A stretch of 64,000 nucleotides of DNA from Pedobacter ginsenosidimutans (GTDB lineage: Bacteria; Bacteroidota; Bacteroidia; Sphingobacteriales; Sphingobacteriaceae). The first letter of the stretch is position 1; the number at the start of each line of letters is the position of its first letter. This document shows, one piece after another, positions 43,195 to 52,286 of this stretch. Both the position numbers and the translations under genes were made by a program. The notes beneath the pieces are model-generated. The model was given only the letters and a program-made list of their open reading frames with translations. It was not told the DNA's origin and searched no databases. The DNA lies in contig NZ_LMZQ01000002.1 of NCBI RefSeq assembly GCF_001442625.1, forward strand, positions 124,001 to 188,000, written 5' to 3'.

Positions 43195-44271
43195 ATGAGC
43201 AGAGCAATAAATACGGTAATAACCGGTACTGGAAGTTATATTCCACAGAATATTATTTCTGGTAATGAATTCTTAAATTCGACGTTTTTTGAGAATGGGA
43301 ATCTATTGGAGAAAGAGAATTCAGAGATCATTGATAAATTCTCTGAGATTACGGAAATCGTAGAAAGACGCTACGCCTGCCCCGAACAGTTAAGCAATCA
43401 TATTGGCGCAAAGGCTGCTGAAAAAGCCATTGAAAATGCAGGAATCGATAAAGAAACCTTAGATTACATTATATTCTGTCATAATTTTGGCGATATCCCT
43501 TTAGGTAGCAACCGCATAGATATTTTGCCTTCTTTAGCTTCAAAGGTAAAACAACAATTAGGTATTCAAAATCCAGACTGTGTTGCCTACGACATCATTT
43601 TTGGTTGTCCGGGATGGGTTCAAGGTGCCATACAGGCAGATTATTATATTAAAAGCGGAGATGCGAAACGTGTTATGGTTATTGGTGCAGAAACCTTAAG
43701 CCGTATTATCGATCCACATGACCGTGATAGCATGATCTTTTCGGATGGTGCAGGCGCTGTAATTTTCGAGGCAGAAGAATCAGAAGAAAAAAGAGGAATA
43801 CTGGCACATAAAACAGAAACGCATGCCGTAAACCATGGCAATTTATTAACCATGGGCAAGAGTTCCCATCCTGATGAAACCAATGGAAACCTCTATTTAA
43901 AAATGAACGGGCGTAAGCTGTACGAGTTTGCGGTAGTTCAGGTGCCTCAGGTGATTAAAAAGGCCATTGATAAAGCAGGCTTAAGTGTGGAAGATGTAAA
44001 TATCGTATTTGTTCACCAGGCCAACGGAAAAATGGATACGGCTATCATGAAACGTCTGTTTAAGCTTTATGGCAAAGATACAGTGCCAGAAAACTTGGTC
44101 CCAATGACGATTTCATGGTTAGGAAACAGTTCAGTTGCCACCGTACCAACCTTATTAGACCTGGTATTAAAAGGTGAAGTTAAAGGCTATAAAGTTAAAC
44201 CTGGCGATGTAGCTGTTTTTGCTTCAGTAGGAGCAGGGATGCACATTAATGCATTTATACACCGCTTCTAA
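43195..44271 (+). CDS. 3-oxoacyl-ACP synthase III family protein
   Basis: 358 residues from the ATG at 43195 (MSRAINTVITGTGSYIPQNI); an in-frame upstream extension is AT-rich and non-conserved. The thiolase-fold active site is complete: Cys138 in FGCPGWVQG, His274 in FVHQANGKM and Asn311 in GNSSVAT. The sequence differs from the main FabH type (it has ICHNFGDIPLG-like CHNFG and a long N-terminal part), so it may be a specialised FabH-like enzyme making branched or other acyl chains. It stands alone and overlaps the convergent TPR gene by 4 bases at the stop codons. Confidence 0.9.
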   Translation: MSRAINTVITGTGSYIPQNIISGNEFLNSTFFENGNLLEKENSEIIDKFSEITEIVERRYACPEQLSNHIGAKAAEKAIENAGIDKETLDYIIFCHNFGDIPLGSNRIDILPSLASKVKQQLGIQNPDCVAYDIIFGCPGWVQGAIQADYYIKSGDAKRVMVIGAETLSRIIDPHDRDSMIFSDGAGAVIFEAEESEEKRGILAHKTETHAVNHGNLLTMGKSSHPDETNGNLYLKMNGRKLYEFAVVQVPQVIKKAIDKAGLSVEDVNIVFVHQANGKMDTAIMKRLFKLYGKDTVPENLVPMTISWLGNSSVATVPTLLDLVLKGEVKGYKVKPGDVAVFASVGAGMHINAFIHRF

Positions 44272-45755
44272 TTCGCTAACCGTTTTAATCCGGCCCTCGC
44301 TTGGCTTTCAATACTGTTTTCAAATTCATGATTTTTCATGGCAATGGCTGTATTGAAAGCCTCTTTTGCTTTCGCGTTATTTTTCCTTCTTTCGTAAACC
44401 TTACCCATCTGCACCGCAGCGTTGGCGGCAAAATAATATTTTAGATTTTTTCCTTCATTTATTGTCTCCTGATAAGCTGTTAATGCTTGATCGTCTTTCC
44501 CTAAATCATCATAAATTCTACCTAAACGGTAATTGAGTTCTGTTTTGTCTTTATCGCTGGCGTAATCTGTTACTTTCTTATCATCAAGGATCTGCAAGGC
44601 CCTGCTCAAATAACCACCATCAAACAATAACCGGGCTTTTAACAGGTCAATTGTTGGCGTTCCTGAAGCAGCTTCGGCTTTTGCCTGTTTATCTTTTTCC
44701 ATGTAAGCGTATCCGTTTTTAACAGCCTTGGCAGCAAATGCCGCGTAAGCCGCTTTATCTCCCTTCAGAAGAGAGATCCAGCCCAAATGAAGGTAAGCAT
44801 CCTTCACAAAGTTTACGCCCTTGGTTGCCTGCAGAAAGCGGTTAAAATAGATTCCCGAATTAAGATCCAATTTATTCAGGTGCGCAATACCTTCCAGATA
44901 ATCTAAATAAGGAAAAGGCTGATAAACCCCTCCTTCAGGCCGCTTGGCTAAAATAGCTATAGCTTCTTCACTATGCCCGTTTTTAATGCATACATAACTC
45001 TGCAAATAACTTTTTAATAAACTGGTATCGGCAATCCGTTCGGTATATTTTATGGTCTTTGCATAGGCCTGTGGGCTATGCGCCACATCGGTTAACACAT
45101 AGGCATAATAAAACACCACTTCTTCGTAAAAAGGCTCGTATGACGATTTTGGTAAATTATCAGCCAGTTTTTCGAACATATTTAATCCGTTTTGAAGGTT
45201 GCCTTTAATACCAAAGGTTGAAAGTGCTGTTTTTAAAGCTCCATCAGGAAGATTGCCCAAAACCGCGTTAATCAGCCCCAGGCCTTTTAGGTTAAGGTGA
45301 AAGTTAGGGAACTTCTTATTGTTTTCTTGCAGAAGACTGTTGGCTTTCTTAACTTCCATTGCAGCGTTAAAATATTCGCCAAAACGCCCGCGGATTAGCG
45401 CCCATTGCAAATTAATTTCTGCCTGCGCATACAGGTAGTACGGAGAACCTTTATCGTCATCACTTATTTGATCTAACCGTTTAGATTTATTCCCCTTTAG
45501 GCGATCAAAATCAGCTTTACTCTCAGATGTTAGGACTGTAAAATAATCTACATAGTTTTCTAAAAGTGGAATAATGGAATTATTGGGGTGCTGTTTTTTT
45601 TCGGTAGAGATATACGCTCTTGCATTGCCTAATTTAAGCTCGAATATACTTTTATAGGCATTTAAGCAATTGTTGTTAAAATCGAAATTTGCAAATAAAG
45701 ACGCTGGAAGCAGGAGAAGAGCAGAAAACGCAAAAACAGGGAAGATTTTAGTCAT
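44268..45755 (-). CDS. Secreted tetratricopeptide-repeat protein
   Basis: 495 residues with a signal peptide (FPVFAFSALLLLPASLFA). The body is all helical with TPR-like repeats, clearest near the C-terminus (ELNYRLGRIYDDLGKDDQAL and AVQMGKVYERRKNNAKAKEA). The middle resembles the DUF3808/IML2-like helical solenoid (LKGLGLINAVLGNLPDGALK). A protein-interaction role in the periplasm is likely; no enzyme motif is seen. Its stop overlaps the end of the convergent ketoacyl synthase gene. Confidence 0.85.
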   Translation of the reverse strand: MTKIFPVFAFSALLLLPASLFANFDFNNNCLNAYKSIFELKLGNARAYISTEKKQHPNNSIIPLLENYVDYFTVLTSESKADFDRLKGNKSKRLDQISDDDKGSPYYLYAQAEINLQWALIRGRFGEYFNAAMEVKKANSLLQENNKKFPNFHLNLKGLGLINAVLGNLPDGALKTALSTFGIKGNLQNGLNMFEKLADNLPKSSYEPFYEEVVFYYAYVLTDVAHSPQAYAKTIKYTERIADTSLLKSYLQSYVCIKNGHSEEAIAILAKRPEGGVYQPFPYLDYLEGIAHLNKLDLNSGIYFNRFLQATKGVNFVKDAYLHLGWISLLKGDKAAYAAFAAKAVKNGYAYMEKDKQAKAEAASGTPTIDLLKARLLFDGGYLSRALQILDDKKVTDYASDKDKTELNYRLGRIYDDLGKDDQALTAYQETINEGKNLKYYFAANAAVQMGKVYERRKNNAKAKEAFNTAIAMKNHEFENSIESQARAGLKRLAN

Positions 45756-45883
45756 TCGGGAATATATTTCAGTTTGATTCTGCGCTATAGCAACAGTAGT
45801 TCACATTTAAACAAATATCTACATTAAACGCTAAAATCATATTCTTGTTTTGTGTAAACGCCAGAAAATAGGTCTAAACAAAA

Positions 45884-45908
45884 AACGTCCCGATTAAATC
45901 GGGACGTT
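45884..45908. terminator. Terminator after the zinc-ribbon gene
   Basis: AACGTCCCGATT and AATCGGGACGTT form a 12-bp perfect inverted repeat. Followed on the minus strand by TTTTTGTTT, 21 bases after the gene stop. Confidence 0.85.
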
Positions 45909-45929
45909 CTAATAATTTTATGATGCGGA

Positions 45930-46673
45930 TTAAGCTTCTGCTACTTCGTGAGTTAAAGCTTCATCAACCAAAATACGACCGCAGTGCTCGCAAACGATAA
46001 TTTTTTTGCGTTGGCGGATATCTAACTGACGTTGAGGAGGAATCTGATTAAAACAACCTGAACAAGAATCGCGATCGATTGTTACTACAGCTAAACCATT
46101 TACAGCATTTTTGCGTAAACGTTTGTAGGCAACCAATAAGCGCTCTTCGATTTGAGGCTCGGCTTTATCAGCTTTCTTTTGTAAATCTTGCTCCTCTTTT
46201 TCAGTTTCAGCAGTAATTACATCAAGCTCGCCTTTTTTAACTTCTAAATCTTTCTTTCTGCCATCTAACTCAGCTTTAGCAGCTTCGTAGATTTCAGTTT
46301 TAGAAGTGATTTCGAAACCATGTTCTTTAATTTTCTTTTCAGAAACCTGAATATCTAAACCTTGAATCTCAATTTCTTTCGTTAAAGCATCGTATTCACG
46401 GTTGTTTTTAACTTCTTTTAATTGAGTATCGTATCTTTTGATGGCTGCTTGCGCATCTTTAATTGTATTTTTACGGGTTACGATTGAATCCTCAAGATCA
46501 TCAAGTTCGCCTTTGATCTTTGCAATTCTAGTTTCTAATCCTAAAACGTCATCCTCAAGATCGGCAACTTCCATTGGTAATTCACCACGTACCTGGCGGA
46601 TCTTATCAATTTTTGTGTGGATATTTTGTAATTCGTATAAAGCCTTTAGCTTTTGTTCTACGGTTTGTTCCAT
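45930..46673 (-). CDS. C4-type zinc-ribbon coiled-coil protein
   Basis: 247 residues. A long coiled coil (about 10-175, heptads rich in Glu, Lys, Leu, Ile) is followed by a C-terminal zinc ribbon with two CxxC knuckles (CSGCFNQIPPQRQ and VCEHCGRIL). The family is sometimes called DUF164-like and is widespread in bacteria. Its function is not settled; nucleic-acid binding is plausible. Its start codon shares the A of the nif3 stop (TAATG), so translation of the two is coupled. Confidence 0.92.
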   Translation of the reverse strand: MEQTVEQKLKALYELQNIHTKIDKIRQVRGELPMEVADLEDDVLGLETRIAKIKGELDDLEDSIVTRKNTIKDAQAAIKRYDTQLKEVKNNREYDALTKEIEIQGLDIQVSEKKIKEHGFEITSKTEIYEAAKAELDGRKKDLEVKKGELDVITAETEKEEQDLQKKADKAEPQIEERLLVAYKRLRKNAVNGLAVVTIDRDSCSGCFNQIPPQRQLDIRQRKKIIVCEHCGRILVDEALTHEVAEA

Positions 46674-47770
46674 TAAAACAAGTAATTTATGGGGTTTGTA
46701 TTTTGCTCCGTTAAACGGATTGCAAAGTTAGTAAATTTTTTCTGAATAATTTCAAGCAATAAATTTGAGGTAAATTGTTCAGTTTCAAAGTGTCCGATGT
46801 CGGCAATGATCAATTTTTCCTCTGCATCAAAAAACTCGTGATATTTAAAATCTGCGGTAATAAAAGCATCTGCTCCAGCCGCAATAGCCTCTTTTAACAG
46901 GAAGCTTCCTGAACCGCCACAAACCGCCACTTTTTTAATCCTTTTGCCAATTACCTCGGTGTGCCTAACCACTTTGGCCTGCATTCTATCTTTTACCAGA
47001 TGTAAAAAATCATAGGCATCCATATCGTATTCCAGCCAGCCTACCATACCCGAACCCACCAATTGGTGTTTATTTTCGAGTTTGTAAATATCGTAAGCCA
47101 CTTCTTCATAAGGATGGTTCTCGAACAAGGCAACCAGGATTTTGCGTTCGGCTTGTGTAGGATAAACCATTTCAATCCGCACTTCGGCCTCACGGTGGCG
47201 AACGCCTCTTTCACCTACAAAAGGATCAGCATCTTCGTTACCTTTAAAGGTGCCAAAGCCATCGGCATTGAAACTGCACTCGCTGTAATTGCCAATATTG
47301 CCTGCTCCGGCATAAAACAATGCCGACCGCAATTGCTCGGCTTGTGCCTGCGGGCAATAGGTAACCAGTTTTTTTAGCAAACCCGTTTTTGGCGAAAGCA
47401 CTTTGGTTCCTGTCAAACCCAAACGCTCGCAAATCCTTGCATTTACACCAGTATGAATGCTATCAAGATTCGTATGAATAGCATAAAGTGCAATATTATT
47501 CTTAATTGCCTTAAGCACTACCCGCTCTACATAATTTTTACCGTTTAGTTTTTTTAAGCCTTTAAAAACAATTGGGTGGTGGGTAATAATGAGGTTGCAA
47601 CCCGTTGAAATTGCTTCATCTACAATCTTTTCTACACAATCTAAAGCCACCAAAGCACCGTGGATTTCCATATTCGGATTACCTACAATTAAACCAGAAT
47701 TATCATAATCTTCCTGATAATTAAGTGGCGCTATGCTTTCTAAATAATTGGTAATTTCAGCTAATTTCAT
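46673..47770 (-). CDS. Nif3-like dinuclear metal-centre protein with inserted PII-like domain
   Basis: 365 residues from the ATG at 47770 (MKLAEITNYLESIAPLNYQE). The frame is open 150 bases further upstream, but that region is a terminator hairpin repeat. Nif3 motifs are LIITHHPIVFKGLKK, HTNLDSIHTGVN and the C-terminal GHFETEQF. The middle insert (about 125-235) has the fold of a PII-like domain as in YqfO. It may be a GTP cyclohydrolase I type 2-like or other metal-dependent hydrolase; the activity is not established. It is coupled to the zinc-ribbon gene, a common pairing in bacteria. Confidence 0.93.
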   Translation of the reverse strand: MKLAEITNYLESIAPLNYQEDYDNSGLIVGNPNMEIHGALVALDCVEKIVDEAISTGCNLIITHHPIVFKGLKKLNGKNYVERVVLKAIKNNIALYAIHTNLDSIHTGVNARICERLGLTGTKVLSPKTGLLKKLVTYCPQAQAEQLRSALFYAGAGNIGNYSECSFNADGFGTFKGNEDADPFVGERGVRHREAEVRIEMVYPTQAERKILVALFENHPYEEVAYDIYKLENKHQLVGSGMVGWLEYDMDAYDFLHLVKDRMQAKVVRHTEVIGKRIKKVAVCGGSGSFLLKEAIAAGADAFITADFKYHEFFDAEEKLIIADIGHFETEQFTSNLLLEIIQKKFTNFAIRLTEQNTNPINYLF

Positions 47771-47785
47771 TTGATAAATATAGTT

Positions 47786-47818
47786 AAACCTCGCAGTTTT
47801 TAAAAACCTGCGAGGTTT
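47786..47818. terminator. Hairpin upstream of nif3
   Basis: AAACCTCGCAG and CTGCGAGGTTT form an 11-bp perfect stem around an AT loop, 16 bases before the nif3 start on the minus strand. It can end transcripts from the TM2 gene or fold in the nif3 leader. Confidence 0.65.
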
Positions 47819-47832
47819 GAATGTCAAACAAA

Positions 47833-47869
47833 AAGCCCGCAAACCCGATTTTTCATCGGGCGCGGACTT
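47833..47869 (-). terminator. Terminator of the DUF2752-TM2 unit
   Basis: Nested stem: AAGTCCGC/GCGGGCTT (one wobble) enclosing CCCGAT/ATCGGG, followed on the minus strand by TTTTTG. It lies about 80 bases after the TM2 gene stop. Confidence 0.7.
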
Positions 47870-47950
47870 GTCGCGTATGGCGTGACGAACATTAATAATT
47901 GTCCTGTCTTTGCTTTCCAAAAATATTAAAGCTCATTAAAAATGAAAGGT

Positions 47951-48319
47951 TTACTGAAAACCGCCCATTCTTACCATCTGTAAGCTTTCGAAAACCATTT
48001 TCTGGTTATGTTCAAAGGCAAGAGTCTTGTGGTTTACCACATCAATGATCGATCCGATAAAACATAAACCTGCGGTTAAGAGATATAAAATACCCATTCC
48101 GATCTGCCCGATGATAAACCTTTGCAATCCTGGAACAGCAAATAAACCGATTAAACAGAAAATTAGCATATCTGATGGATTTTTCCTTTTGCTGCTGTAA
48201 ACCATTAAGAAGTTACGCAACTGTTGCTCGGTTAATCCGGTGGTAGCCTGTTGTAAGTATGAAAATTCTTCTGGCGTTATGCCCGGTAACGACATTAGAG
48301 GTGATTGATATATATCCAT
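47951..48319 (-). CDS. TM2 domain-containing membrane protein
   Basis: 122 residues. The N-terminal 50 residues are soluble (LPGITPEEFSYLQQATTGLT). The two membrane helices of the TM2 domain follow (about 52-72 and 78-95), with the family loop QRFIIGQIGMGILYLLTAGL. Function unknown. It lies 5 bases after the DUF2752 gene. In Bacteroidota the two families often occur side by side. Confidence 0.88.
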   Translation of the reverse strand: MDIYQSPLMSLPGITPEEFSYLQQATTGLTEQQLRNFLMVYSSKRKNPSDMLIFCLIGLFAVPGLQRFIIGQIGMGILYLLTAGLCFIGSIIDVVNHKTLAFEHNQKMVFESLQMVRMGGFQ

Positions 48320-48324
48320 GGTTT

Positions 48325-48627
48325 CTATGTATTTGTGGTTGAAATTTTAAACTTATTTTTATTTTTTATCAATGTGTAAATTCTATAAACTATTATTAAA
48401 AGTGCCGGAAACCCAAACCAATGTTCGGAAAAGCTTTCGGTAAACTCGCCATGCAAAATATGACTGATTGACCTGCCTATACCGCATCCCGGACACCAGT
48501 CTTTAAAGCCCAAATTAGCCAGCGGACAAAGTGTGAAGTGATGCTCGTGGCTATTCGCTGTTGCCAGTAATACTAAAGCTGCTACCCAGAAAAAAAGTTC
48601 TAGTGGAAAGCTTTTAATGTATTTCAT
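48325..48627 (-). CDS. DUF2752 membrane protein
   Basis: 100 residues. Two or three membrane helices (about 7-25, 70-88) and the family signature CPLANLGFKDWCPGCGIGRS, where the C-P-G-C-G turn is conserved. Function unknown. Cotranscribed with the TM2 gene. The 230-base gap upstream, shared with the divergent mfd, has no other gene. Confidence 0.88.
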   Translation of the reverse strand: MKYIKSFPLELFFWVAALVLLATANSHEHHFTLCPLANLGFKDWCPGCGIGRSISHILHGEFTESFSEHWFGFPALLIIVYRIYTLIKNKNKFKISTTNT

Positions 48628-48858
48628 TGTTTCACTTTTTATATGGTTTAGAGGTTATAGCATACCCTTTGTTACATCAATTTGCCCCCTAATCGACGAA
48701 AGGGGGATATATTTCGACAAAACGAGTAATGGAATCTAAGAATAAGAGCTTATTTCTTTTCCTTTTTTGATTTTCACCTGCAACCCAGCCAAAAATAGTT
48801 AAAAAAACCTTTACACAAATTGCAGGTTAATATTAAAAGATAAGCTTATTTTTGTGCC

Positions 48859-51800
48859 TTGAACATTCGCGATTTAATAAACAGATACAAAACCGACGAT
48901 AGGGTAACCCAATTTACCAAAGCGTTGAACAGCAGCAAAAACCCAAAGATACAATTAAAGGGATTGGTGGGTTCGGCCGATGCTATTGTTGCCCTGTCTT
49001 CTTACTTTATATTACATAAACCCATACTGTTCGTTCTACCGGACAGGGAGGAAGCTGCTTATTTTCAGTCTGACCTGGAGAGCGTTTTGGATAAACAGGT
49101 TTTATTGTTTCCTTCCTCTTACCGTAAATCATTTGATTTTACACAAGTAGATACGGCCAACGTTTTGGCCCGTGCGGAGGTTTTGAACGAACTGAACCAC
49201 GATTCGGAATACGGAAAGATTGTGGTCTCTTACCCCGAAGCCATTGCCGAAAAGGTGATTGACCGCTCCGCCTTAGAAAAAAACACTTTAGAAATTAGTT
49301 TAGGCGCCAAATTAGGTATCGATTTTATCAACGAATTTTTAATTGATTACGATTTCGACAGAAGAGATTTTGTTTACGAACCTGGCCAATTTTCTATCCG
49401 TGGCGGTATTGTAGATATATTTTCTTTCTCATCCGATCTTCCTTACCGTATCGAGTTTTTTGGTGATGAAGTAGAAAGTATCAGGAGTTTTGAAATTGAA
49501 AGTCAGCTTTCGGTTGCCGATGTTAAGTCCCTTACCATTGTTCCGAATGTTCAGGCGAAATTTTTAACAGAAAGCAATATCAGTATCCTCGATTATATCG
49601 ATCAGGATACACAGCTCTGGTTTAAGGATGTAGAGTTTACCCTCGATATTATTAAAGCGGGCTTTAAAAAAGCCGTTGAACTTTGGAAAGCTTTATCTAT
49701 AGCAGATAAAACCCAAAACCCAGAATGGATCGACCCAAAGTTTGCCTTTACAGACGAAAAATTGTTGGGCGATCATCTTCAGGATTTTCCTATCATCGAA
49801 TTCGGAAAGCAGTTTTTTTATAAAACAGATAACCGTTTTGAGTTTGAAACCAAGCCACAACCTTCATTCAATAAAGATTTCAACCTACTCATTCACAACC
49901 TTAAGGAAAATGAAAAAGAAGGTATTGTTAATTTTATTTTTACCGATTCGCCAAAACAGATCGAGCGTTTATATGCCATTTTAGAGGATATCGATAAAAC
50001 GGCCAAGTTTACGCCAATTAATAGCATGTTGCGCGAGGGTTTTATAGATCCGCAGATCCAGACGGCATTTTATACCGATCACCAGATCTTTGATCGCTAC
50101 TATAAATACAAGCTTAAAAAAGGTTATCAAAAAAGTCAGGCCATTACCCTAAAAGATCTTCGGGAACTAAAATCCGGCGATTATGTTACCCACATTGATC
50201 ATGGAATCGGCAAATATGCCGGGCTTGAAAAGGTTGAGGTGAACGGCAAAACACAGGAAATGATCCGTTTAATTTATGCAGATAACGACCTGCTTTATGT
50301 AAACATCAACTCGTTAAACCGCATTGCCAAATACAGTGGCAAAGAAAGCGGAGTACCCAAGATGAATAAGCTGGGTACCGATGCCTGGGATAAGCTAAAA
50401 AAAACTACTAAAAAAAAAGTTAAAGATATCGCCCGGGACCTGATCAAGCTTTATGCTTTGCGCAAAACCCAGGCTGGAACGGCATTTTCACCAGACAGCT
50501 ATTTACAAACTGAACTGGAGGCTTCTTTTATTTACGAAGACACCCCCGATCAGTTAAAGGCTACCCAGGATGTGAAAAAGGATATGGAATCACCGCATCC
50601 AATGGACCGTTTAGTCTGTGGTGATGTTGGCTTCGGAAAAACAGAGATCGCCGTGCGTGCTGCATTTAAAGCGGTAGCAGAAGGAAAACAGGCAGCGATC
50701 CTGGTACCTACAACCATTTTGGCCTTACAGCATTTCAAAACTTTTTCGTCACGTTTAAAAGATTTCCCGGTTACGGTAGATTATATTAACCGTTTTAAAA
50801 CCAGTAAACAGATTAAAGATACCCTTGCCGAGGCCGCAGCCGGTAAGGTTGATATATTAATCGGCACGCACCGTTTATTGAGCAAGGATGTAAAGTTTAA
50901 GGATCTCGGCATCATGATTATTGATGAAGAGCAGAAGTTTGGCGTTACCGCAAAAGAAAGGTTAAAAGCCGTTAGGGTAAATGTTGATACTTTGACCCTT
51001 ACTGCAACCCCGATTCCCAGAACACTGCATTTCTCTTTAATGGGGGCAAGGGATTTATCAATCATTAGTACACCGCCACCAAACCGGCAACCGGTGAGTA
51101 CCGAATTACATGTTTTTAATGATAAACTGATTCAAGAGGCCGTTCAGTTCGAATTAGACCGTGGCGGACAGGTTTTCTTTATCCATAACCGCGTAAATGA
51201 CCTGATGCAATTGGGTGGACTGATTCAGAAACTGGTTCCAAAAGCGAGGATCGGTATTGCGCACGGGCAGTTAGATGGCGATCAACTCGAAGATGTAATG
51301 CTCGATTTCATTAATGGTGAAAAAGATGTTCTGGTAGCTACCACGATTATAGAAGCGGGTTTAGATATCCCCAATGCCAATACCATCATTATTAACCATG
51401 CGCACATGTTTGGTCTGAGTGATCTGCACCAGATGCGTGGCCGGGTAGGTAGGAGCAACAAAAAAGCTTTCTGTTATTTATTGTCACCACCATTATCTAC
51501 TTTAACTTCTGAAGCCCGGAAGCGTTTAAGTGCCATTGAAGAGTTTTCTGACTTGGGAAGCGGCTTTAACGTGGCCATGCGCGACCTGGATATCCGCGGG
51601 AGTGGAAATTTATTGGGCGCCGAACAAAGTGGCTTTATTGCGGAGATCGGGTTTGAGATGTATCACAAGATATTGGATGAAGCTATTCAGGAATTAAAAG
51701 AAGCAGAATTTAAAGGCTTGTTCGAAAATGAACCTGCCCGTCCGTTTGTGGGCTTTACGCAAGTAGATACCGATCTGGAATTGTACATTCCGGATGCTTA

Positions 51801-52197
51801 TATCACCAATATTACTGAGCGTTATAATCTATACACAGAACTTTCTAAACTTGATAACGAAGCAGAATTAGCCATTTTTGAAAAACATTTGGCCGACCGT
51901 TTCGGTCCGGTTCCGCCACAGGTAAAAACGATGCTCAGTGTGGTACGCTTGCAGTGGCTGGGCAAGAAATTAGGCTTCGAGAAAATTAGTTTCAAGAAAA
52001 ACAGCTTAAGAGGATATTTCTTAAGCGATAAACAATCTGCTTATTTCGATTCGAATACCTTTACCAAGATTTTAACTTTTGCACAGAACCATCCACGTAT
52101 GTGTAATTTAAAAGAGGTAAAAAATACCTTAAGAATTGCTTTTGATAACATAAGTACTGTTGAAGAAGCAATTGAAACTTTAGAACTTATCGATTAA
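48859..52197 (+). CDS. mfd: Transcription-repair coupling factor Mfd
   Basis: Removes RNA polymerase stalled at DNA damage and recruits UvrA. 1112 residues, close to the family norm. The N-terminal UvrB-like region (about 1-350) is followed by the RNA-polymerase-interacting domain (LKSGDYVTHIDHGIGKYAGL), then the SF2 translocase: Walker A CGDVGFGKTE, DEEQKFG, TATPIPRTL and MRGRVGRS. The C-terminal TRCF domain ends at VEEAIETLELID. The start codon is a TTG at 48859; the conserved MNIRDLINRYK follows and no ATG is usable nearby. A -7-like TATTTTTG lies only 5 bases upstream, so the mRNA could be nearly leaderless. Confidence 0.96.
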   Translation: MNIRDLINRYKTDDRVTQFTKALNSSKNPKIQLKGLVGSADAIVALSSYFILHKPILFVLPDREEAAYFQSDLESVLDKQVLLFPSSYRKSFDFTQVDTANVLARAEVLNELNHDSEYGKIVVSYPEAIAEKVIDRSALEKNTLEISLGAKLGIDFINEFLIDYDFDRRDFVYEPGQFSIRGGIVDIFSFSSDLPYRIEFFGDEVESIRSFEIESQLSVADVKSLTIVPNVQAKFLTESNISILDYIDQDTQLWFKDVEFTLDIIKAGFKKAVELWKALSIADKTQNPEWIDPKFAFTDEKLLGDHLQDFPIIEFGKQFFYKTDNRFEFETKPQPSFNKDFNLLIHNLKENEKEGIVNFIFTDSPKQIERLYAILEDIDKTAKFTPINSMLREGFIDPQIQTAFYTDHQIFDRYYKYKLKKGYQKSQAITLKDLRELKSGDYVTHIDHGIGKYAGLEKVEVNGKTQEMIRLIYADNDLLYVNINSLNRIAKYSGKESGVPKMNKLGTDAWDKLKKTTKKKVKDIARDLIKLYALRKTQAGTAFSPDSYLQTELEASFIYEDTPDQLKATQDVKKDMESPHPMDRLVCGDVGFGKTEIAVRAAFKAVAEGKQAAILVPTTILALQHFKTFSSRLKDFPVTVDYINRFKTSKQIKDTLAEAAAGKVDILIGTHRLLSKDVKFKDLGIMIIDEEQKFGVTAKERLKAVRVNVDTLTLTATPIPRTLHFSLMGARDLSIISTPPPNRQPVSTELHVFNDKLIQEAVQFELDRGGQVFFIHNRVNDLMQLGGLIQKLVPKARIGIAHGQLDGDQLEDVMLDFINGEKDVLVATTIIEAGLDIPNANTIIINHAHMFGLSDLHQMRGRVGRSNKKAFCYLLSPPLSTLTSEARKRLSAIEEFSDLGSGFNVAMRDLDIRGSGNLLGAEQSGFIAEIGFEMYHKILDEAIQELKEAEFKGLFENEPARPFVGFTQVDTDLELYIPDAYITNITERYNLYTELSKLDNEAELAIFEKHLADRFGPVPPQVKTMLSVVRLQWLGKKLGFEKISFKKNSLRGYFLSDKQSAYFDSNTFTKILTFAQNHPRMCNLKEVKNTLRIAFDNISTVEEAIETLELID

Positions 52198-52200
52198 AAA

Positions 52201-52270
52201 CGTTAATTGAGTCAGTTCATTGACTGAATTAACGTTAATTGAGTCAGTCTATTGACTGAATTAACGTTTT
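52201..52270 (+). terminator. Tandemly duplicated terminator hairpin after mfd
   Basis: A 32-base unit is repeated twice without a gap (52201-52232 and 52233-52264). Each unit is a hairpin with arms AATTGAGTCAG/TTGACTGAATT; the two differ only in the loop (TTCA against TCTA). CGTTTTTT follows the second copy. It starts three bases after the mfd stop. Confidence 0.85.
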
Positions 52271-52286
52271 TTGTTATATTCGACCA

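Noticed and set aside
47771..47920. N-terminal extension of the Nif3 frame by 50 residues
   Set aside because: The added stretch is made of terminator hairpins and repeat; the conserved start is at 47770.
52201..52264. Tandem 32-base repeats considered as a CRISPR array
   Set aside because: Only two copies without spacers; each copy is a hairpin directly after a stop codon and ends in a T run, so it is a terminator.
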